Positions 36,694 through 49,044 of a DNA stretch of 64,000 bases are shown in pieces. Origin of the DNA: Cloeon dipterum (taxonomy: Eukaryota > Arthropoda > Insecta > Ephemeroptera > Baetidae). Position 1 is the first letter of the stretch. Each line of letters starts with the position of its first letter. Location: contig NC_088789.1 of assembly GCF_949628265.1 (NCBI RefSeq), positions 16,918,886 to 16,982,885 on the forward strand. The letters are read 5' to 3'. The translations under genes were made by a program, and so were the position numbers. Under the pieces are notes generated by a model. It was not told the origin of the DNA, ran no database searches, and worked only from the letters and a program-made list of their open reading frames with translations.

Positions 36694-39600
36694 ATGGATT
36701 GGCTGACGTCTACGTTACCGAGGTCTCTTGAAGGCTTCCCTGAAATCCCTCGCTGGTCGATGGGACTTTTGCTGGGGACGGGTTTCGTCACCTACTACTT
36801 ATACGAAGCAGTTAAGGTCCGTATCAATATTAACAAAAGTGATCGAAAATTTTCTTCACAATTGTATGGAATGGAAATTATCACTTAATAAATTGACTCT
36901 GAAAATTTATTTATATTTCTTTTCCATTCATGTTGCAGAAATAATGGTTATTCTATAGGGTGGATTTCTTAAATAATATTTCAAATGAGAGCTGAAAATG
37001 TTTATATAACAATCTGCTCACGATAAAATTATTTCAAGGTCGCTTTATTCTTTTTTCTTAATGTTATATAATTATTAATAAAATATTTAATTTTGCACGT
37101 TTTTTTTGGAAAACTGTTTATCACGACTAAAAATAACGTTTATAGGAATAAAATTCAAAGCTTTTGAGGACTATGGCCTTTGCCAGTAGTTCTATAGTTC
37201 CCTTATCTATAAACGTGCCAAAATTCGGGTGCTTTAATAGGTGTATGAACACAAGTAGAGAGGTTGACCCAATACCCAATGCACTGTTATCTTGTTATTT
37301 CGTCGTCACCTAAGCTGTCTATTATACACCACGTACAAATTTGATACTCCAATAATGCTCACATCAATTTTGCGGCAGTGAGAACAAGCCGCTGCTGTTC
37401 ACCATAATTATTAAATTTATCTTATTAAACCAATGTTTGCTGGAATAACCTTTTAAAGGGCTTAAATTGTTTTCGTTCAGAGGTAGTTCAGATCAATTTA
37501 GAGGTGTATTTATTGTATCAACCATTATTTTCGTAAAATATAATACACTTTCCACTATACAGTAGTTGACACGTTCTTTGCAACAGGATGTTGTGCAGAA
37601 CTGTTCGACAAAATAGTCCAATGACCCATTTTCAGCCTGATTTTTGAAATGTATATTATTATGTATGTTGGATATCAAAAACTGAAACCATAAATATGAT
37701 GTACTGAAATCCTTTTGCTCTTACATATTGCACAAATGGTAGTAAGAGTTGACATAATTAATTACTGTAAGTTAAAAAATAATATTTTGGGCCTTACTAA
37801 GCTTTAAAAAAGTCGCAAAACTTAAAAGGCCAACAGAAATGCTGTGTCATTTTATAAATTTCGTAAAAGAACAGCCATTTTTACTTTCATGTTTTTATTT
37901 GTTTGGTATGAGGGGGAAATTAGTTTTTACCATGATTGTAAACTGGATTTAAAAATGCACGTTTACGAAGTAGAAATATCCGAGAAAATCGATCTCGAAA
38001 GACCCATTGAACTATAGGCCCATTATTCTCTGCATAGCGCATTGCATAATACACGGTCTTTGTTGCTGATTGTGACTAGCTGATATGTCCCCTGAATCGG
38101 GCATGTATTTTTGGCTACTTATTGTTAGCCAGAGTCACAGGGGACTATCGATAATATTATACCAGGCATATTTGCATGAGTCCGATGGTAATGCGAGAGC
38201 CGCCTTTAGCAGCTTCCGTGTTTCATTGATTATTTCGAACGGCGCTCTTGCCGCACTTTTTTATTGACCGCGCGCACACTCTCAAAATGCTTACCTCGAC
38301 GACCTTTAACCAATTGCATTTTCGCTCAACTAAGCGGCACAAACTACAAACACGATACGCGCGTTGACTCTTTCTTTGCTTTTATTAGGATTAGTTCTTT
38401 AAATTAAATTGGATACAAATGCTGGACATTTTTCTCGAAGCTATATCGCCTTCATTACGCTCAACTTGTTTTGGCTACTGCCCGACACCCGAAGCCCTAT
38501 TTCATGAACAGAAATTTACTTGGTTTATCGAGCGAAAAACAGGAAAGGCTGAATTATTTGTGCTAACAATAGCACATAAACAGATTTTTGCTTGTGGTTT
38601 TTCTATGTTTATGATTACGTAAAGTTATTATGCAAGAAGGGCATTTTTCGTTGCCTTTTTTGCTTTAACTTTCCACACACGCGCGCATACTGTAAAAAAA
38701 TTGGCCTTCACTGATTGAACTGATTAAGATAATTAATGTAACTCACAATAACTGGGGACATTGGTGTCGTTGGCCGTAAAACAGAATCCACATCCAGTAT
38801 GGAGGGAAATAAAGCGATTAGGGAAACCACGAGGTCGACGAGTCTGGATGACCTTTGTAAATGTGATCAAGTAAAAATTGATAGATTTTTCTATTTTAGA
38901 CCTTGTATCTTAGCTAATAGCGATCGTTTTCTTATTTTTAGGATGATAAAAATAATGGACTTAACTTGTCAAAATCTTTTCTGGTTTTATTTATTTTTCC
39001 AATTCAAGCGATCACGCGTCTAACTGCTGGTGCTCCGTTCCCCATTTTAGATTGTGCTTGTTGAACGGCTCCGAAGTCAATTTTGTGTGTAAGTAGATTA
39101 ATGAGGACAAAATTCATTTTAATGAATTTGGATAGTTAACGGTCGATCAAATAATTGTTACTTTGAACTATGTGCAATAATCAAATGAGAACCGATATCG
39201 CAGTTAGTTATATTGCAGAGTTTGCCAGATATATAAAAAAATACTATCATTTGCTTGATTTTGATCCCTATCGTCGCAATCTATCCAACGGTGTGAGGAA
39301 AAATTTACCTCGTGGTGAAGTAAATCCTTATTTTCAATTATGGAGCAGTGCTCACCGCTCGATTAGCATGCAAACTTTAGAGCCTATTTTCTTTGAAATT
39401 TTAACAGCAACGTGAGATAATTTTAGCATTTTCCCAACTTTCAGAGAATATAGGAAAATAATAAAAATTTTGCAGTATCTTTCCACTATAATTAAATTTT
39501 CACTGTTTTATTCAGGTACAATTTTTAAGCCAGTAAACTCCAAACAATTTCAAATGAAAATTTCATAATTATGTTTCAGCTGCCGACGCTTGCCTGCTCA

Positions 39601-41557
39601 CAAAATAGCAAATTCCGCGAATTTCTGGAAAATCATGTTCCTGTGATACGCGAAAAGTTCTGGCCGACCGTGTGGTGCTTCGAGTCGAGACTGCAGACGG
39701 TGTTTGCCAGCGTTCTTCGCCAACACACGCTGCCTGATATAGAATACAGACGGTAAATTCAATCAGACTTCTCATTGAGTATCAAAAGAGGATGTCGCTC
39801 AAGAGCCAACGGCCTCATTGAGCATGAGACATTTAATTTCAAATAATTTCACCGTGCCTTTATGCCAAAGTTTTTAACTAATCGTACTTGTCTCGCCATG
39901 CACTTCAAATTGCATTCAGTTCAATGAGATTTTTTCATTTTCTTAGATAATGTTTCTCTGAATGCAAAATTTTATTATTCTTGACTCACATGGGCGGTGT
40001 TCTGATAAAACGTCAAGCCTACTCCTAATCTGATTGTGAGATACGTAATTTGCTGATTCATCCACTATTTGAGATAATTCTTTGGAGTGTCCTATATTAT
40101 TCAATTATGTAACTGGATCAATGCAGGCAAATTTTCCGGCTGAAAGATGGAGGCGAACTTGCGTTGGACTGGCTGGGCCCTGATGATAGCTCGATGAAGG
40201 ATCCTCTAGTTTTGGTGCTTCCAGGACTCACTGGCAACAGTCAAGCTGAATACATCAAAAGTCTAATGAGGGCTGCTCAAGCTCAGGGATTCAGATGCGT
40301 TGTGCTTAACAACAGAGGCCTCGGTGGCGTTGATCTCAAAGTAGAAATAGAATCCATCTTCATCTGCACAGTGATGCTTATTCCGATTTTTCCCACAGAC
40401 TCCTAGAACTTATTGTGCGTCCAACTCTGAGGATTTGGGCGAGGTTGTTGACCACCTGAGAGAGACAGACTGCGCCAAGAACACCCCGCTAATTGTTGTT
40501 GGAATATCAATGGGAGGGTAAATTTGTTTGATTTAAGAGTATCACTTGAATTTCATTATTGACAGCTAGTGTTAATCGATTCCAAGAACGCTGATGATCA
40601 ATCAAAGAACCGCCCCCATCTCTGATTGGTCGCAGGCGTTCTTGTGGCGATTTTTACTAGGTTCAGACCATGAACCGCTAAAGTATCAGTTTTTACCTTT
40701 CCGCCGGTTTTTGGCTCGTTTTGTTGAATATTCAATCGAGTGATTTCGCTGCCCTCAGCAATGGATTGGTCAAAAAATTTGTCAACAATGTAATTCCATT
40801 TTTTGTATTTAATTTAGCTAAACAAAATTTGCGCAGGCTCATGTTGGGAAACTACCTTGCTGCTCACGGAGAAGAGGCAAAGGACAAGATTGACGCTGGA
40901 ATGATCATTTCCGTACCATGGGACGTTTTTAAGGCCACTGAGAGTATCGAGCAGTTTGGCCTGAACCGCCTTCTGAATTATCACCTTGCTACAAGTCTAG
41001 TCAAAACTCTAGATAGGTAATTTTTCACATGCTCTCTGCATGATTTGAAATTACAAATTTAATATTGACAGGGTTAAACATCACATGCCTTGGGACGTTG
41101 AAGAGGCTTTAAAGGTGATTCATCTCAAAAGAGTATTCCTGCAGTTTTAAAATCTGAATTTTAGAGTACAACTGTGCGCCAGTTTGACTCGCGATTCACC
41201 TGCAAGCAATTTGGGTACACTGATGTCGATGAATACTACTCTGCCGCCACTTTACACACAAAACTGGATCGTATAAAAGTACCAACTCTGTGTCTTAGTG
41301 CCGCTGATGACCCATTCCAACCACTGGATGGTATGGCCAGAAAAAAATCCTATAGTAAATAAATTATTTCAATTAATTTTTTTCCAGCTATTCCTGTTGA
41401 TGCCGCTCACAAGTCGGAGCATGTGGCGATTTTAATTACAGCTCGCGGAGGACACATTGGATTCATGGATGCGCTGAGACCTGGTGAGGATTACATGTGC
41501 AGGGTTTTTGTCCAATATGTAGAGGCTGTGATGAAGAAAGGGAAGCCTGAGGTGTAG
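36694..41557 (+). CDS. ABHD3: ABHD1/ABHD3-family alpha/beta hydrolase (phospholipase), 8 exons
   Basis: Exons 36694-36816, 39580-39752, 40127-40340, 40399-40517, 40837-41016, 41072-41114, 41165-41330, 41388-41557 give 395 residues (human ABHD3: 409). An N-terminal hydrophobic segment (about residues 23-40) fits a single-pass membrane anchor. The hydrolase fold shows the oxyanion-side LVLPGLTGNSQAEYI and FRCVVLNNRGLGG blocks. The nucleophile elbow is GISMGG with Ser207, the acid lies in SAADDPFQP (Asp332/333), and the base is His362 in GGHIGF, so the catalytic triad is complete. ABHD3 cleaves medium-chain and oxidised phosphatidylcholines in vertebrates; substrate use here is inferred. The first intron is 2.76 kb and the others are short. 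Intron 4 contains a 23-bp inverted repeat. AATAAA motifs lie at about 42415 and 42896. ABHD1 is the alternative name within the same orthology group. Confidence 0.93.
40583..40644. repeat. Short inverted repeat in ABHD3 intron 4
   Basis: CAAGAACGCTGATGATCAATCA (40583-40604) faces TGATTGGTCGCAGGCGTTCTTG with a few mismatches, separated by about 17 bp. It could form a small stem. Function unknown. Confidence 0.5.
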
Positions 41558-43477
41558 ATTGAGTTGTTTAAACTGTTTTTTGTGATTTTACCTGACATGA
41601 TAGGCTCTTCTTGCAATGTAAAAGGCAGGAATGTTATAGAGGATCCTGATTCTAAATTTGTTTGGAGTATATTAACAATCAGTGGAGTATATTAACAATC
41701 AGTGAAGTATCTTTTTAAATTGATAGCAGGTTGAATAGTCAGAATTCATATAACGTTACTCCTAAATCCATGAAATCACCACAGTTTATAGCCTTTGTTA
41801 ATTAGATAATGGCATCAAAATACTATCTTATATTCAAAGAGTATACCATGATCCTATAACATTGCAGTAGAAGACTTTACTTGCCGAATTTAAAGCACTT
41901 CAGTTACACTGAAAATTATTGCTGCATGCTTTATAGTCGGAACATAATATTGCATCAGCAGGGTTTTATCGTTTGGACCATCCATTTTTTTCCGTGATCA
42001 ATCTGTTGTGATTAAACATTTCGAAACCATGACATAATCTAGACTTTTTCAAAACCCATTATTCTAGTTTTATTCGTAAGCAGAACTAGCTTTTACTTCG
42101 TTGTCTTTAAAAGGTTAAAATTTAGTGAGATTGGCTTTTCTAAAGCTTTTTGGTCCAGTAAACATAGATTTATAAATGCGAAGTTTGCAAAGCAGTTACC
42201 GAGTGGGTTCCCAACTAGAGTTTCTGGTGAATATTATATCAATCAATAAGGTACAATAACTACTTTAGGTCACTATCTTCGAGTTGTAGACTCGGTCATG
42301 ATACAATTTAAAAAATTATCAAGTGCATTTATCTCATCGCTGTTAAAAATGTTATTGTTATGCAAGGTTGGTGAATAATTACTCATTGTAAGCAAGTGCT
42401 TTGAAATAATCACGAATAAAGAATTTGGTTAATTCACTCTAACGAGAAATTGATAAATGAACTTGCTTTCGCCAACCTTTTGTTTCAATAGGAAAAAGCT
42501 ATAGACTAGAATAATTTTTCTGCAATCCACTTCAATACAATTACATCTCAGATCAAAATAGCCGATAATTTAACTCTTTGCATTTACATCTGGGTGCGAT
42601 TTTCATCGTCTACTTTAATGATAGAAGTTGACAATGTAGCGTCACTGTATACACACTCAAAGAAATCTTTTTTGGTGCAATGTTGATTTTTTAATGGAAT
42701 TTATTTTGGTTGTGTTGCTCGTCATGAAAGTGATATTAAACTGTTGATTCATGTCCGCGAGAGATGCATTTCACTGCACTGTTATACCCGGTTTATTTAT
42801 TCTACAGTATACACAAACTGCTATATTATACACATTTCTCTTGTTACTATCTTGTTGTTTGTGATTGAGAGTGCCATTATTTGTGATTTTAATTGAAATA
42901 AAAATTAGACCAAAACTTACTACGGCTATCATTCTTGGAATCACGTATAAAACCTAAATAGAGACTAAACATAATTATATATAGTGACTATTAGGAATGG
43001 GTCTTCTCTAAACGGAATTAAAAAAACATCATCTGTTCATTAGAAAATTCTTGAAATAATGCAATCGTTTTATCGAAGAGGAACGAGATTAAGAAAATCT
43101 ATATAATTAAAATACCGAAACAATAAACGACTTGAGCAAGGCGGTGATAAATAGCAATATGGACCGAAAAATTTCGTAATCTTTCAAGGGACTTAAATGT
43201 CAAACAGAACTGCTAAATAGGCTAAATACATGATTGAATTGTTATAAACGGATGGTGCACTTCATCACACAAATTATTCACAGTCTATTCTGGCGTTGTG
43301 AGTTATGCGCGCAAGCGAGGTTTTGGTGCACACAACATTTCGCGCGGTTTGTATCCAAATCATCCGTGCATTTAAGGGTGGCGGTGATTGGCCGGCGAAT
43401 GGTGAGTTGTCGAGTGGCCTCTCTTTGAACCTCGAGCTGGAACATTGCCTTGTGAGCCACCAGCCAAAGCAGCAATC
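41558..43477. other. Intergenic region between ABHD3-like and ArfGAP3 genes
   Basis: Holds the ABHD3-like 3' UTR (candidate AATAAA near 42415 and 42896) and the upstream region of ArfGAP3. A 20-bp unit ending AGTATATTAACAATCAGTG is directly duplicated at about 41665-41703. No other gene seen. Confidence 0.5.
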
Positions 43478-46400
43478 ATGGCTGAATCTGGCCCGAATAA
43501 AAGTGACATTACTGCGGTTTTCAAGCAATTGAGGAATTTACCAGCCAACAAGGTAAGCGTCGCTAGTTTCCTGACAATTTGCGAAGATTTTATCAAACTT
43601 GAGTGTCCCTGTTTTCTGTTTTCCTATGATTGATCATCGCCATCGACAACACAGATTTGTTGTCATCGTTTTGGAAATTTTCCTTCTTGTTGCTTTACCA
43701 CATCATCTCTTTTCTAATTTTAACTAACCGGATTTTCCACGGATTTCGCACCTGTTGCTAATAAAGGGATCGTAAAATTCCCCACAAGCATTTTCCCAGG
43801 CTCAATTCTACACACCATAACATTTTGTAATGTTTTATATCACCGATATTACCCATGAATCGTTGTATGTAATCTATTGTATCATTACTCAAACTGGAGG
43901 TGTAATTATTTCTCAGCCTGCATGAGGGTTTAATACGCTTCCAGTTTGTTTCATTATAAAACCAGTCAGTTAAGAGCGGTTAAGAGTAACACCAAACACC
44001 TGACCTAGACCTAAAATGAAAAATGATAACGTGTAAAAATAATGACTCATGCCAGGGTGTACAAATTACAAACATTCAAATTTAACATAACAATATTTTA
44101 TATTTTGTACATAACGACTTTATCACATGTTGTATCAATTCCAGGTTTGCTTTGATTGCAACGCCAAAAATCCGACATGGTCAAGTGTAACTTACGGGGT
44201 GTTCATTTGCATCGACTGCTCAGCTGTTCACCGCGGCCTTGGGGTGCATCTCACGTTTGTGCGGTCCACCCAGCTAGATACCAACTGGACCTGGATTCAG
44301 CTCCGGCAAATGCAGCTGGGAGGAAACTCTAATGCTGTAAGCATTTTGTGAGATGGGAAGTTTTTCTAAATCTCAATCATGCTTGTTGTGTTTGCAGAGC
44401 ACGTTTTTCCGCCAACACAACTTAAACGCTAATGATGCCCAGCAAAAGTATAATTCTAGAGCGGCCCATCTGTACAGGGAGAAGCTGCACCAGTCGGCCA
44501 TCCAGGCAATGAGGATTCACGGCACCAAGGTTAATAACATTGTTGTTTCTAGGTTTGCTAAATTCGCCATCAGGATTATTTTTTTAATAATTTTAACTAA
44601 AGGCCATATTTTCTAACTGCTTAATTCAATGGTTATCAGATAAACCTGAAAGAAACCTTGAAAGCTTCTGGACAACGTTTGGTGAGAAAATCTCAGGGTT
44701 GTTTATTTGTGTTTTTTGTTTTACTGTTTGTGGCACTTTTTTTAAACTCCTCAAGGCCAGGAAAATAACTAACTATGTTGATTTTTTACGAGTGAACTAA
44801 CCAAGTTGAAAATTAATTTTGATCTGTTCTAACAAGTAACATTTATTCACAGGTCCATTTGGATGTTTCTCAAGATCTTACGGCAACTAAAAAGGAAGAG
44901 GAGGAAATCGACTTTTTTGAGAACATTTCATCTCAAATGGCTCCAATCAGTCAGCCTATAACAGAAATCCCAACGCCTGTTTCGGTACTACTAAAAAACC
45001 ATCCACTTAGAGCAAATTTACATTATTTTCTTCCTTCAGAAACCAGTGCCTCAGAGGATAAGTCAGCCTGGAGAGAGAGAACCAAGTGTGAGCACAATAG
45101 AAAGCGTTTCCACTCCTGTTGCACATGCTCCAGAACCCAGGAAATCGACAATTGGAGCCAGGAAGCCTGCTGCGAAAAGTGGAGTGAGTCGAGAGCGTTT
45201 TTTTCTCTAAAATCTACGTTCATTTCTTTTGGGGGTTTCAGTTTCTAGAACTTTAAAAAGACAAAATGAGCATGAGATCAAGCAAATTCAACGAAATTAT
45301 TTTTAGATATTATTCTCCCTGAAACCTTGTAAAATGTGATTATTTCTATTTTAAATCACCATTTTATTGGTGTCTTGGCTTGAACAGTTTAAATGACAAA
45401 TGGAAAACCAATAATTTAAGTGCATTTCTATAAATTCTAAAATTTGTGTTTGATGCAGCTTGGTGCTAAAAGAGGCCTTGGTGCTCAGCGCGTGAAAGCG
45501 AATTTTGAAGAGATAGAACGTGAGGCTCAGATGAACGACGAAATCAAGACCAAGGCAGTGGAAGAAGTGATTAAACCAACTCAAGAGGAAGAAGAGAAAC
45601 AGGTTAGTTACCGCGCATATTTATTACTGTTCTCTTATCAACATTTATTTTGCGCTGTCAGATGTCCTCAATGAGGCTGGCCTATCAAGATTTGAGCGTG
45701 AAACAGAAGAGGGAGGAAGAACGCCTGAAACACATTGACAAAAACAAAGCCCAGCAGGTGGAGCGTCTCGGCATGGGTTTCGCCAGCAGATCGTAATTCA
45801 TTCCCAATAATGTAAGCCTTACTTCTTTCTAAATCGAATTCTCACAGAGGCATCAGCCACTCGGCCCTCACTGACATGCAGGCCATAGAGCAGGAGGGAG
45901 TGGTGGAGAAGAAGAAGCAGTCTTCTGTTCCTAGTTCGCGGTCCACGTTTGAATCGGACTTTTTTGAAGAGTTTCAGTCGGGCTTCTCCATGTACAAGAA
46001 CAGCGAGCCCAAGAGCACCGGCAGTGCCTGGGGCACTTTTGACGACGCCGAGCCAGCGTCCAATAGCTCCAGCCAGAACAACAGCAAAAAGTGGTCGGAT
46101 CCAGAGCCCGTGAAGCCGCCAAGCCAGCCAAGGAGCACTGCCGGAGCCGCCTCTGCCGATGGGAACGAGGCCCAGAAGAAGTTCGGAGGCGCCAAGGCCA
46201 TATCATCGGACCAGTTCTTCCAGGATTCCGACGCAAATAACGTAGGTTTATTTTGCTGTCCTGATGCTGATTTCTCACACTCTGTTGTTGTTTAGTGGGA
46301 GAGAAAAGCAAATTTGCAGCGCTTCGAGGGATCGTCAAGCATATCATCGGCTGATTACTTTGGCGATGGCTCCAGCCGTCCGAGTAATGCCGCCTCCGCT

Positions 46401-47557
46401 TCTTACAACTCACCCGATTTGGAAGATGTTCGTGAGAGTGTGAGACAAGGAGTGACTAAAGTGGCTGGCAAGCTGAGTAACTTGGCCAACGGGGTGATGA
46501 ACTCATTCCAGGTCAGTCCAAACTATTTTTAAATTTTTACTGTATACTGTGGGATTTAACAGTTTAACACCCTGCCAATTAGCATTTCTAAAAATTTAAT
46601 TTTTTCCTCCAATACTCCAATATAAAATTTAAATTAAAATCAGTAGTAAGTAGTGTTCCCTGGATTCGTTCCACTCAAATATGCAAATCAATGATGAAGA
46701 ATATACGGTTTCTTTATTGAAGGAGCAATTTTTTTGGTTCCTGTGCATTTCTCCCATTTACACTGATTTGCTTGAAGACCAAAAGATGTTTTTATACTGG
46801 CGTTTGTTGACAAAATCCTTTGCCACGTTCATATGTGCAGAGCAAATTAGAGAACACAAAGAGAGGCAAGTAGACTTGATAACGTCGCCAAACGCCTTTT
46901 TGCTCCCATTAGAGCCCCATGCTTCCAATGAGCATAAAATTGAATGTAAGGTTTCTATTTCCAACTGAAGAGTTAATCCATCGATTCATAATCTCAGAAA
47001 AATTACCCAAGCATAGCTTTTGTTGCTTTCTCTGATTTGTGACTGTTCATTCGCAATGAACTCAAACTTTGAATGTGATTATGCGATAATGAATCAATGG
47101 ACCAACTCTTTAGCTACGATTAGGTACCAATAAAGAATCGGTTTCCGCTTATTGGTAGCAGAATGGCAATCGATTTACCTACCAGTGGCATTTAATATGG
47201 TGTTATTATGGGAGCAAAAAGGCGTGTCAGCAACTTTTTCGAGTCCACTTCAATCTCTTTATGGTCTCTTGTGCATATATAAATTTCACGGCAGAGAATA
47301 CCTCGTCTGCATCCCATTCCCTGTTCATGTGGAATAGTTCGCAAAGTAAAATATTTTTCCCACAATTCCCCAATAAAATTGTTTGTTTAGTTTAAGGCAT
47401 GTTAGACACGCTCGTTGTTCACGAAGCTTTTTTATTTCTAGAACCGCGTCGTTTCCAATTTGCAGGTAACTGAACAATCCTTTTTAGCGCCAGTTTTTTT
47501 CATTACGCCGCGATACTCAAAAACTAAAAAATGTTGCAGGAGCGTTACGGCTATTGA
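43478..47557 (+). CDS. ArfGAP3: ArfGAP2/3: ADP-ribosylation factor GTPase-activating protein, 10 exons
   Basis: Exons 43478-43552, 44145-44336, 44398-44529, 44853-44984, 45040-45183, 45459-45602, 45662-45792, 45848-46241, 46296-46511, 47540-47557 join into 525 residues (human ARFGAP2: 521). The N-terminal ArfGAP domain has the CX2CX16CX2C zinc finger (Cys27, Cys30, Cys47, Cys50), with the catalytic arginine finger Arg55 in [14 protein letters not shown]. The middle has the family [14 protein letters not shown] / [12 protein letters not shown] block and [12 protein letters not shown] coiled coil. The C-terminal part has [10 protein letters not shown] and SISSADYFG repeats and ends [15 protein letters not shown]. 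The last exon adds only ERYGY and a stop, across a 1-kb intron. Known role: Arf1 GTP hydrolysis on COPI-coated Golgi membranes. AATAAA at 47867-47872. Intron 9 contains a dispersed repeat. Confidence 0.95.
47090..47285 (+). repeat. Dispersed repeat family, best-preserved copy
   Basis: In ArfGAP3 intron 9. Blocks CAACTCTTTAGCTACG, CCGCTTATTGGTAGCAGAAT, GGCAATCGATTTACCTACC, TTATGGGAGCAAAAAGGCGT and GAGTCCACTTCAATCTCTTT recur in order at 14562 and 31250, and in part at 12985. Confidence 0.6.
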
Positions 47558-48506
47558 TTCTCAGCCTGACCCAGCACTGCGCATTGCATTTCATGCTGCC
47601 TGCCTCTACTGTGACGATAAATTTCCACAACATTCGCAAATTTTGTTTTAATTATTCTATGTTATTATTCCGTGTAATTTAACAGTTCTTTTTGCAAATT
47701 TTCATTCTCTTCGACCGGTCATGGAGATGTTCAAATTGACTAATTTTCAATGTCCAAGCAAGCGTTTCATTCGTCAGTTGGAGTTTTGTTTCTTTGCACA
47801 TTGTTTATTTTGCTCAGCGAGTACTGTAATTATAGATGAAATTTTGTAATGGGTAATTGAAATTCAAATAAAGTTACTGGATTTTTAATGCCTACATTAA
47901 CTGCAAATTTGAATACTGAAACGCACGATCCCTAATTAATTTTATTCGTAAGCAGTTTCAGGTGAATTTGGACGCAAGTTTTTGGCGTCAAATTTTTTAT
48001 TATCGAGTGGTATCATTTCTTAGGCTTTCAACCCTGCAGATTTCAAACTGCGACAGATAAGTTACCAAGGAATCCTTGACGCCACAATTTTAGTTAGTTT
48101 ACAATTAGCCCCTTTAAGTACATTTGAAAGTCGAAACTTAAGAAAAAGATTCAGTCGTGGATTTTAACTAAATTAGTTATGGTTGAACTTTATCTAGGAA
48201 GATTAATACAGTAATTTATACTTCAAATTTGAACTCTACAGGGTCGAAACCTATGAAATGTCAGCAAAATTGATAATGATATTGTTATATAACGGGAAAT
48301 AGAACAATCGTTAAGTTTGTGGTGGGGATTTGCCAACCTGCAGGTTAGTGAGCATAAAACCAAAGCGCTCAGTTGTAGCTACGTAATAGTTAGTTCCACT
48401 CCCATTTCAAACCTCTGCGGTGAATCTCGCACTGCCATAATTTGGGTATTATTTGCTACGTGTTTTAATTAGTTATAATTAAAAAAAAAAGGAAGAGAAG
48501 AGTAAC
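47558..48506. other. ArfGAP3 3' UTR and upstream region of the next gene
   Basis: Contains the ArfGAP3 AATAAA (47867-47872) and then about 600 bp of AT-rich DNA before the small secreted-protein gene. No other gene seen. Confidence 0.5.
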
Positions 48507-48950
48507 ATGTTAGCTTTCAAGAACTATTGGTACGCTATACCTTTGCACGGTGAAAACTTTAAGTGTCTCTTTTGTCGCCGCTCTTGTAGGTGTTTAGTTT
48601 TCATTCTGGTGGCGGGAATGGGCGCAGCGAAGGGTAGGGGGCTGTGGGTGCCGCGCGTGGGGATGGCCAGGCTCCTGCGGCGCCCATACAACCCCTACAA
48701 TCTTCACATTGAGCAGACGAAATTGCTCACTCGGAAGCGGCTGCTTGATTCTAAGTCGTCAGAGTCTTCTTCGGAAAACACAGACGACGATGACTCGCCT
48801 GACACTGAGGAAGAGGAGGACGACTACAGCTACTTCGACTTTTTCAGTTGGGACTATCCAATTGAGGATTCTAACCAAGCGCTGGAAGATTTTAGCGACG
48901 ATGAAAGCCCAGTTATTACTTTGCCTAAACGAGAGGAAATGTTTTCGTAA
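48507..48950 (+). CDS. Small secreted acidic Ser/Asp/Glu-rich protein, two exons, family unknown
   Basis: Exons 48507-48529 and 48590-48950 (TATTG|gtacgc ... cttgtag|GTGT) join into 127 residues. The 60-bp intron splits the signal peptide. Once spliced, the N-terminus reads MLAFKNYWCLVFILVAGMGA, a clear secretion signal that is broken if the intron is read through. The mature chain has a basic head (WVPRVGMARLLRRPYNPYN), then a run of Ser/Asp/Glu with SSESSSENTDDDD and TEEEEDD, then an aromatic YSYFDFFSWDYP patch and another acidic stretch. It has no cysteine after the signal. The acidic serines would suit phosphorylation. I do not recognise a family. A 147-residue unspliced reading is possible but lacks a proper signal. 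AATAAA lies 27 nt after the stop. It converges on the next gene with a 94-bp gap. Confidence 0.75.
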   Translation: MLAFKNYWYAIPLHGENFKCLFCRRSCRCLVFILVAGMGAAKGRGLWVPRVGMARLLRRPYNPYNLHIEQTKLLTRKRLLDSKSSESSSENTDDDDSPDTEEEEDDYSYFDFFSWDYPIEDSNQALEDFSDDESPVITLPKREEMFS

Positions 48951-48976
48951 AGTCCATTGTGCTTGTGAGGAGTTCA

Positions 48977-48982
48977 AATAAA
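48977..48982 (+). terminator. Polyadenylation signal AATAAA (gene 48507-48950)
   Basis: Canonical hexamer 27 nt after the stop codon, giving a very short 3' UTR. Confidence 0.7.
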
Positions 48983-49018
48983 ATAATTCAGTCTGATTGT
49001 TTACTAATTTTGAATTAT

Positions 49019-49024
49019 TTTATT
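49019..49024 (-). terminator. Polyadenylation signal AATAAA (gene 49045-50027)
   Basis: TTTATT on the plus strand, 20 nt beyond the stop of the minus-strand gene. It lies only 37 bp from the signal of the convergent neighbour. Confidence 0.7.
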
Positions 49025-49044
49025 GCAAGTTGAAACAGACTCTT

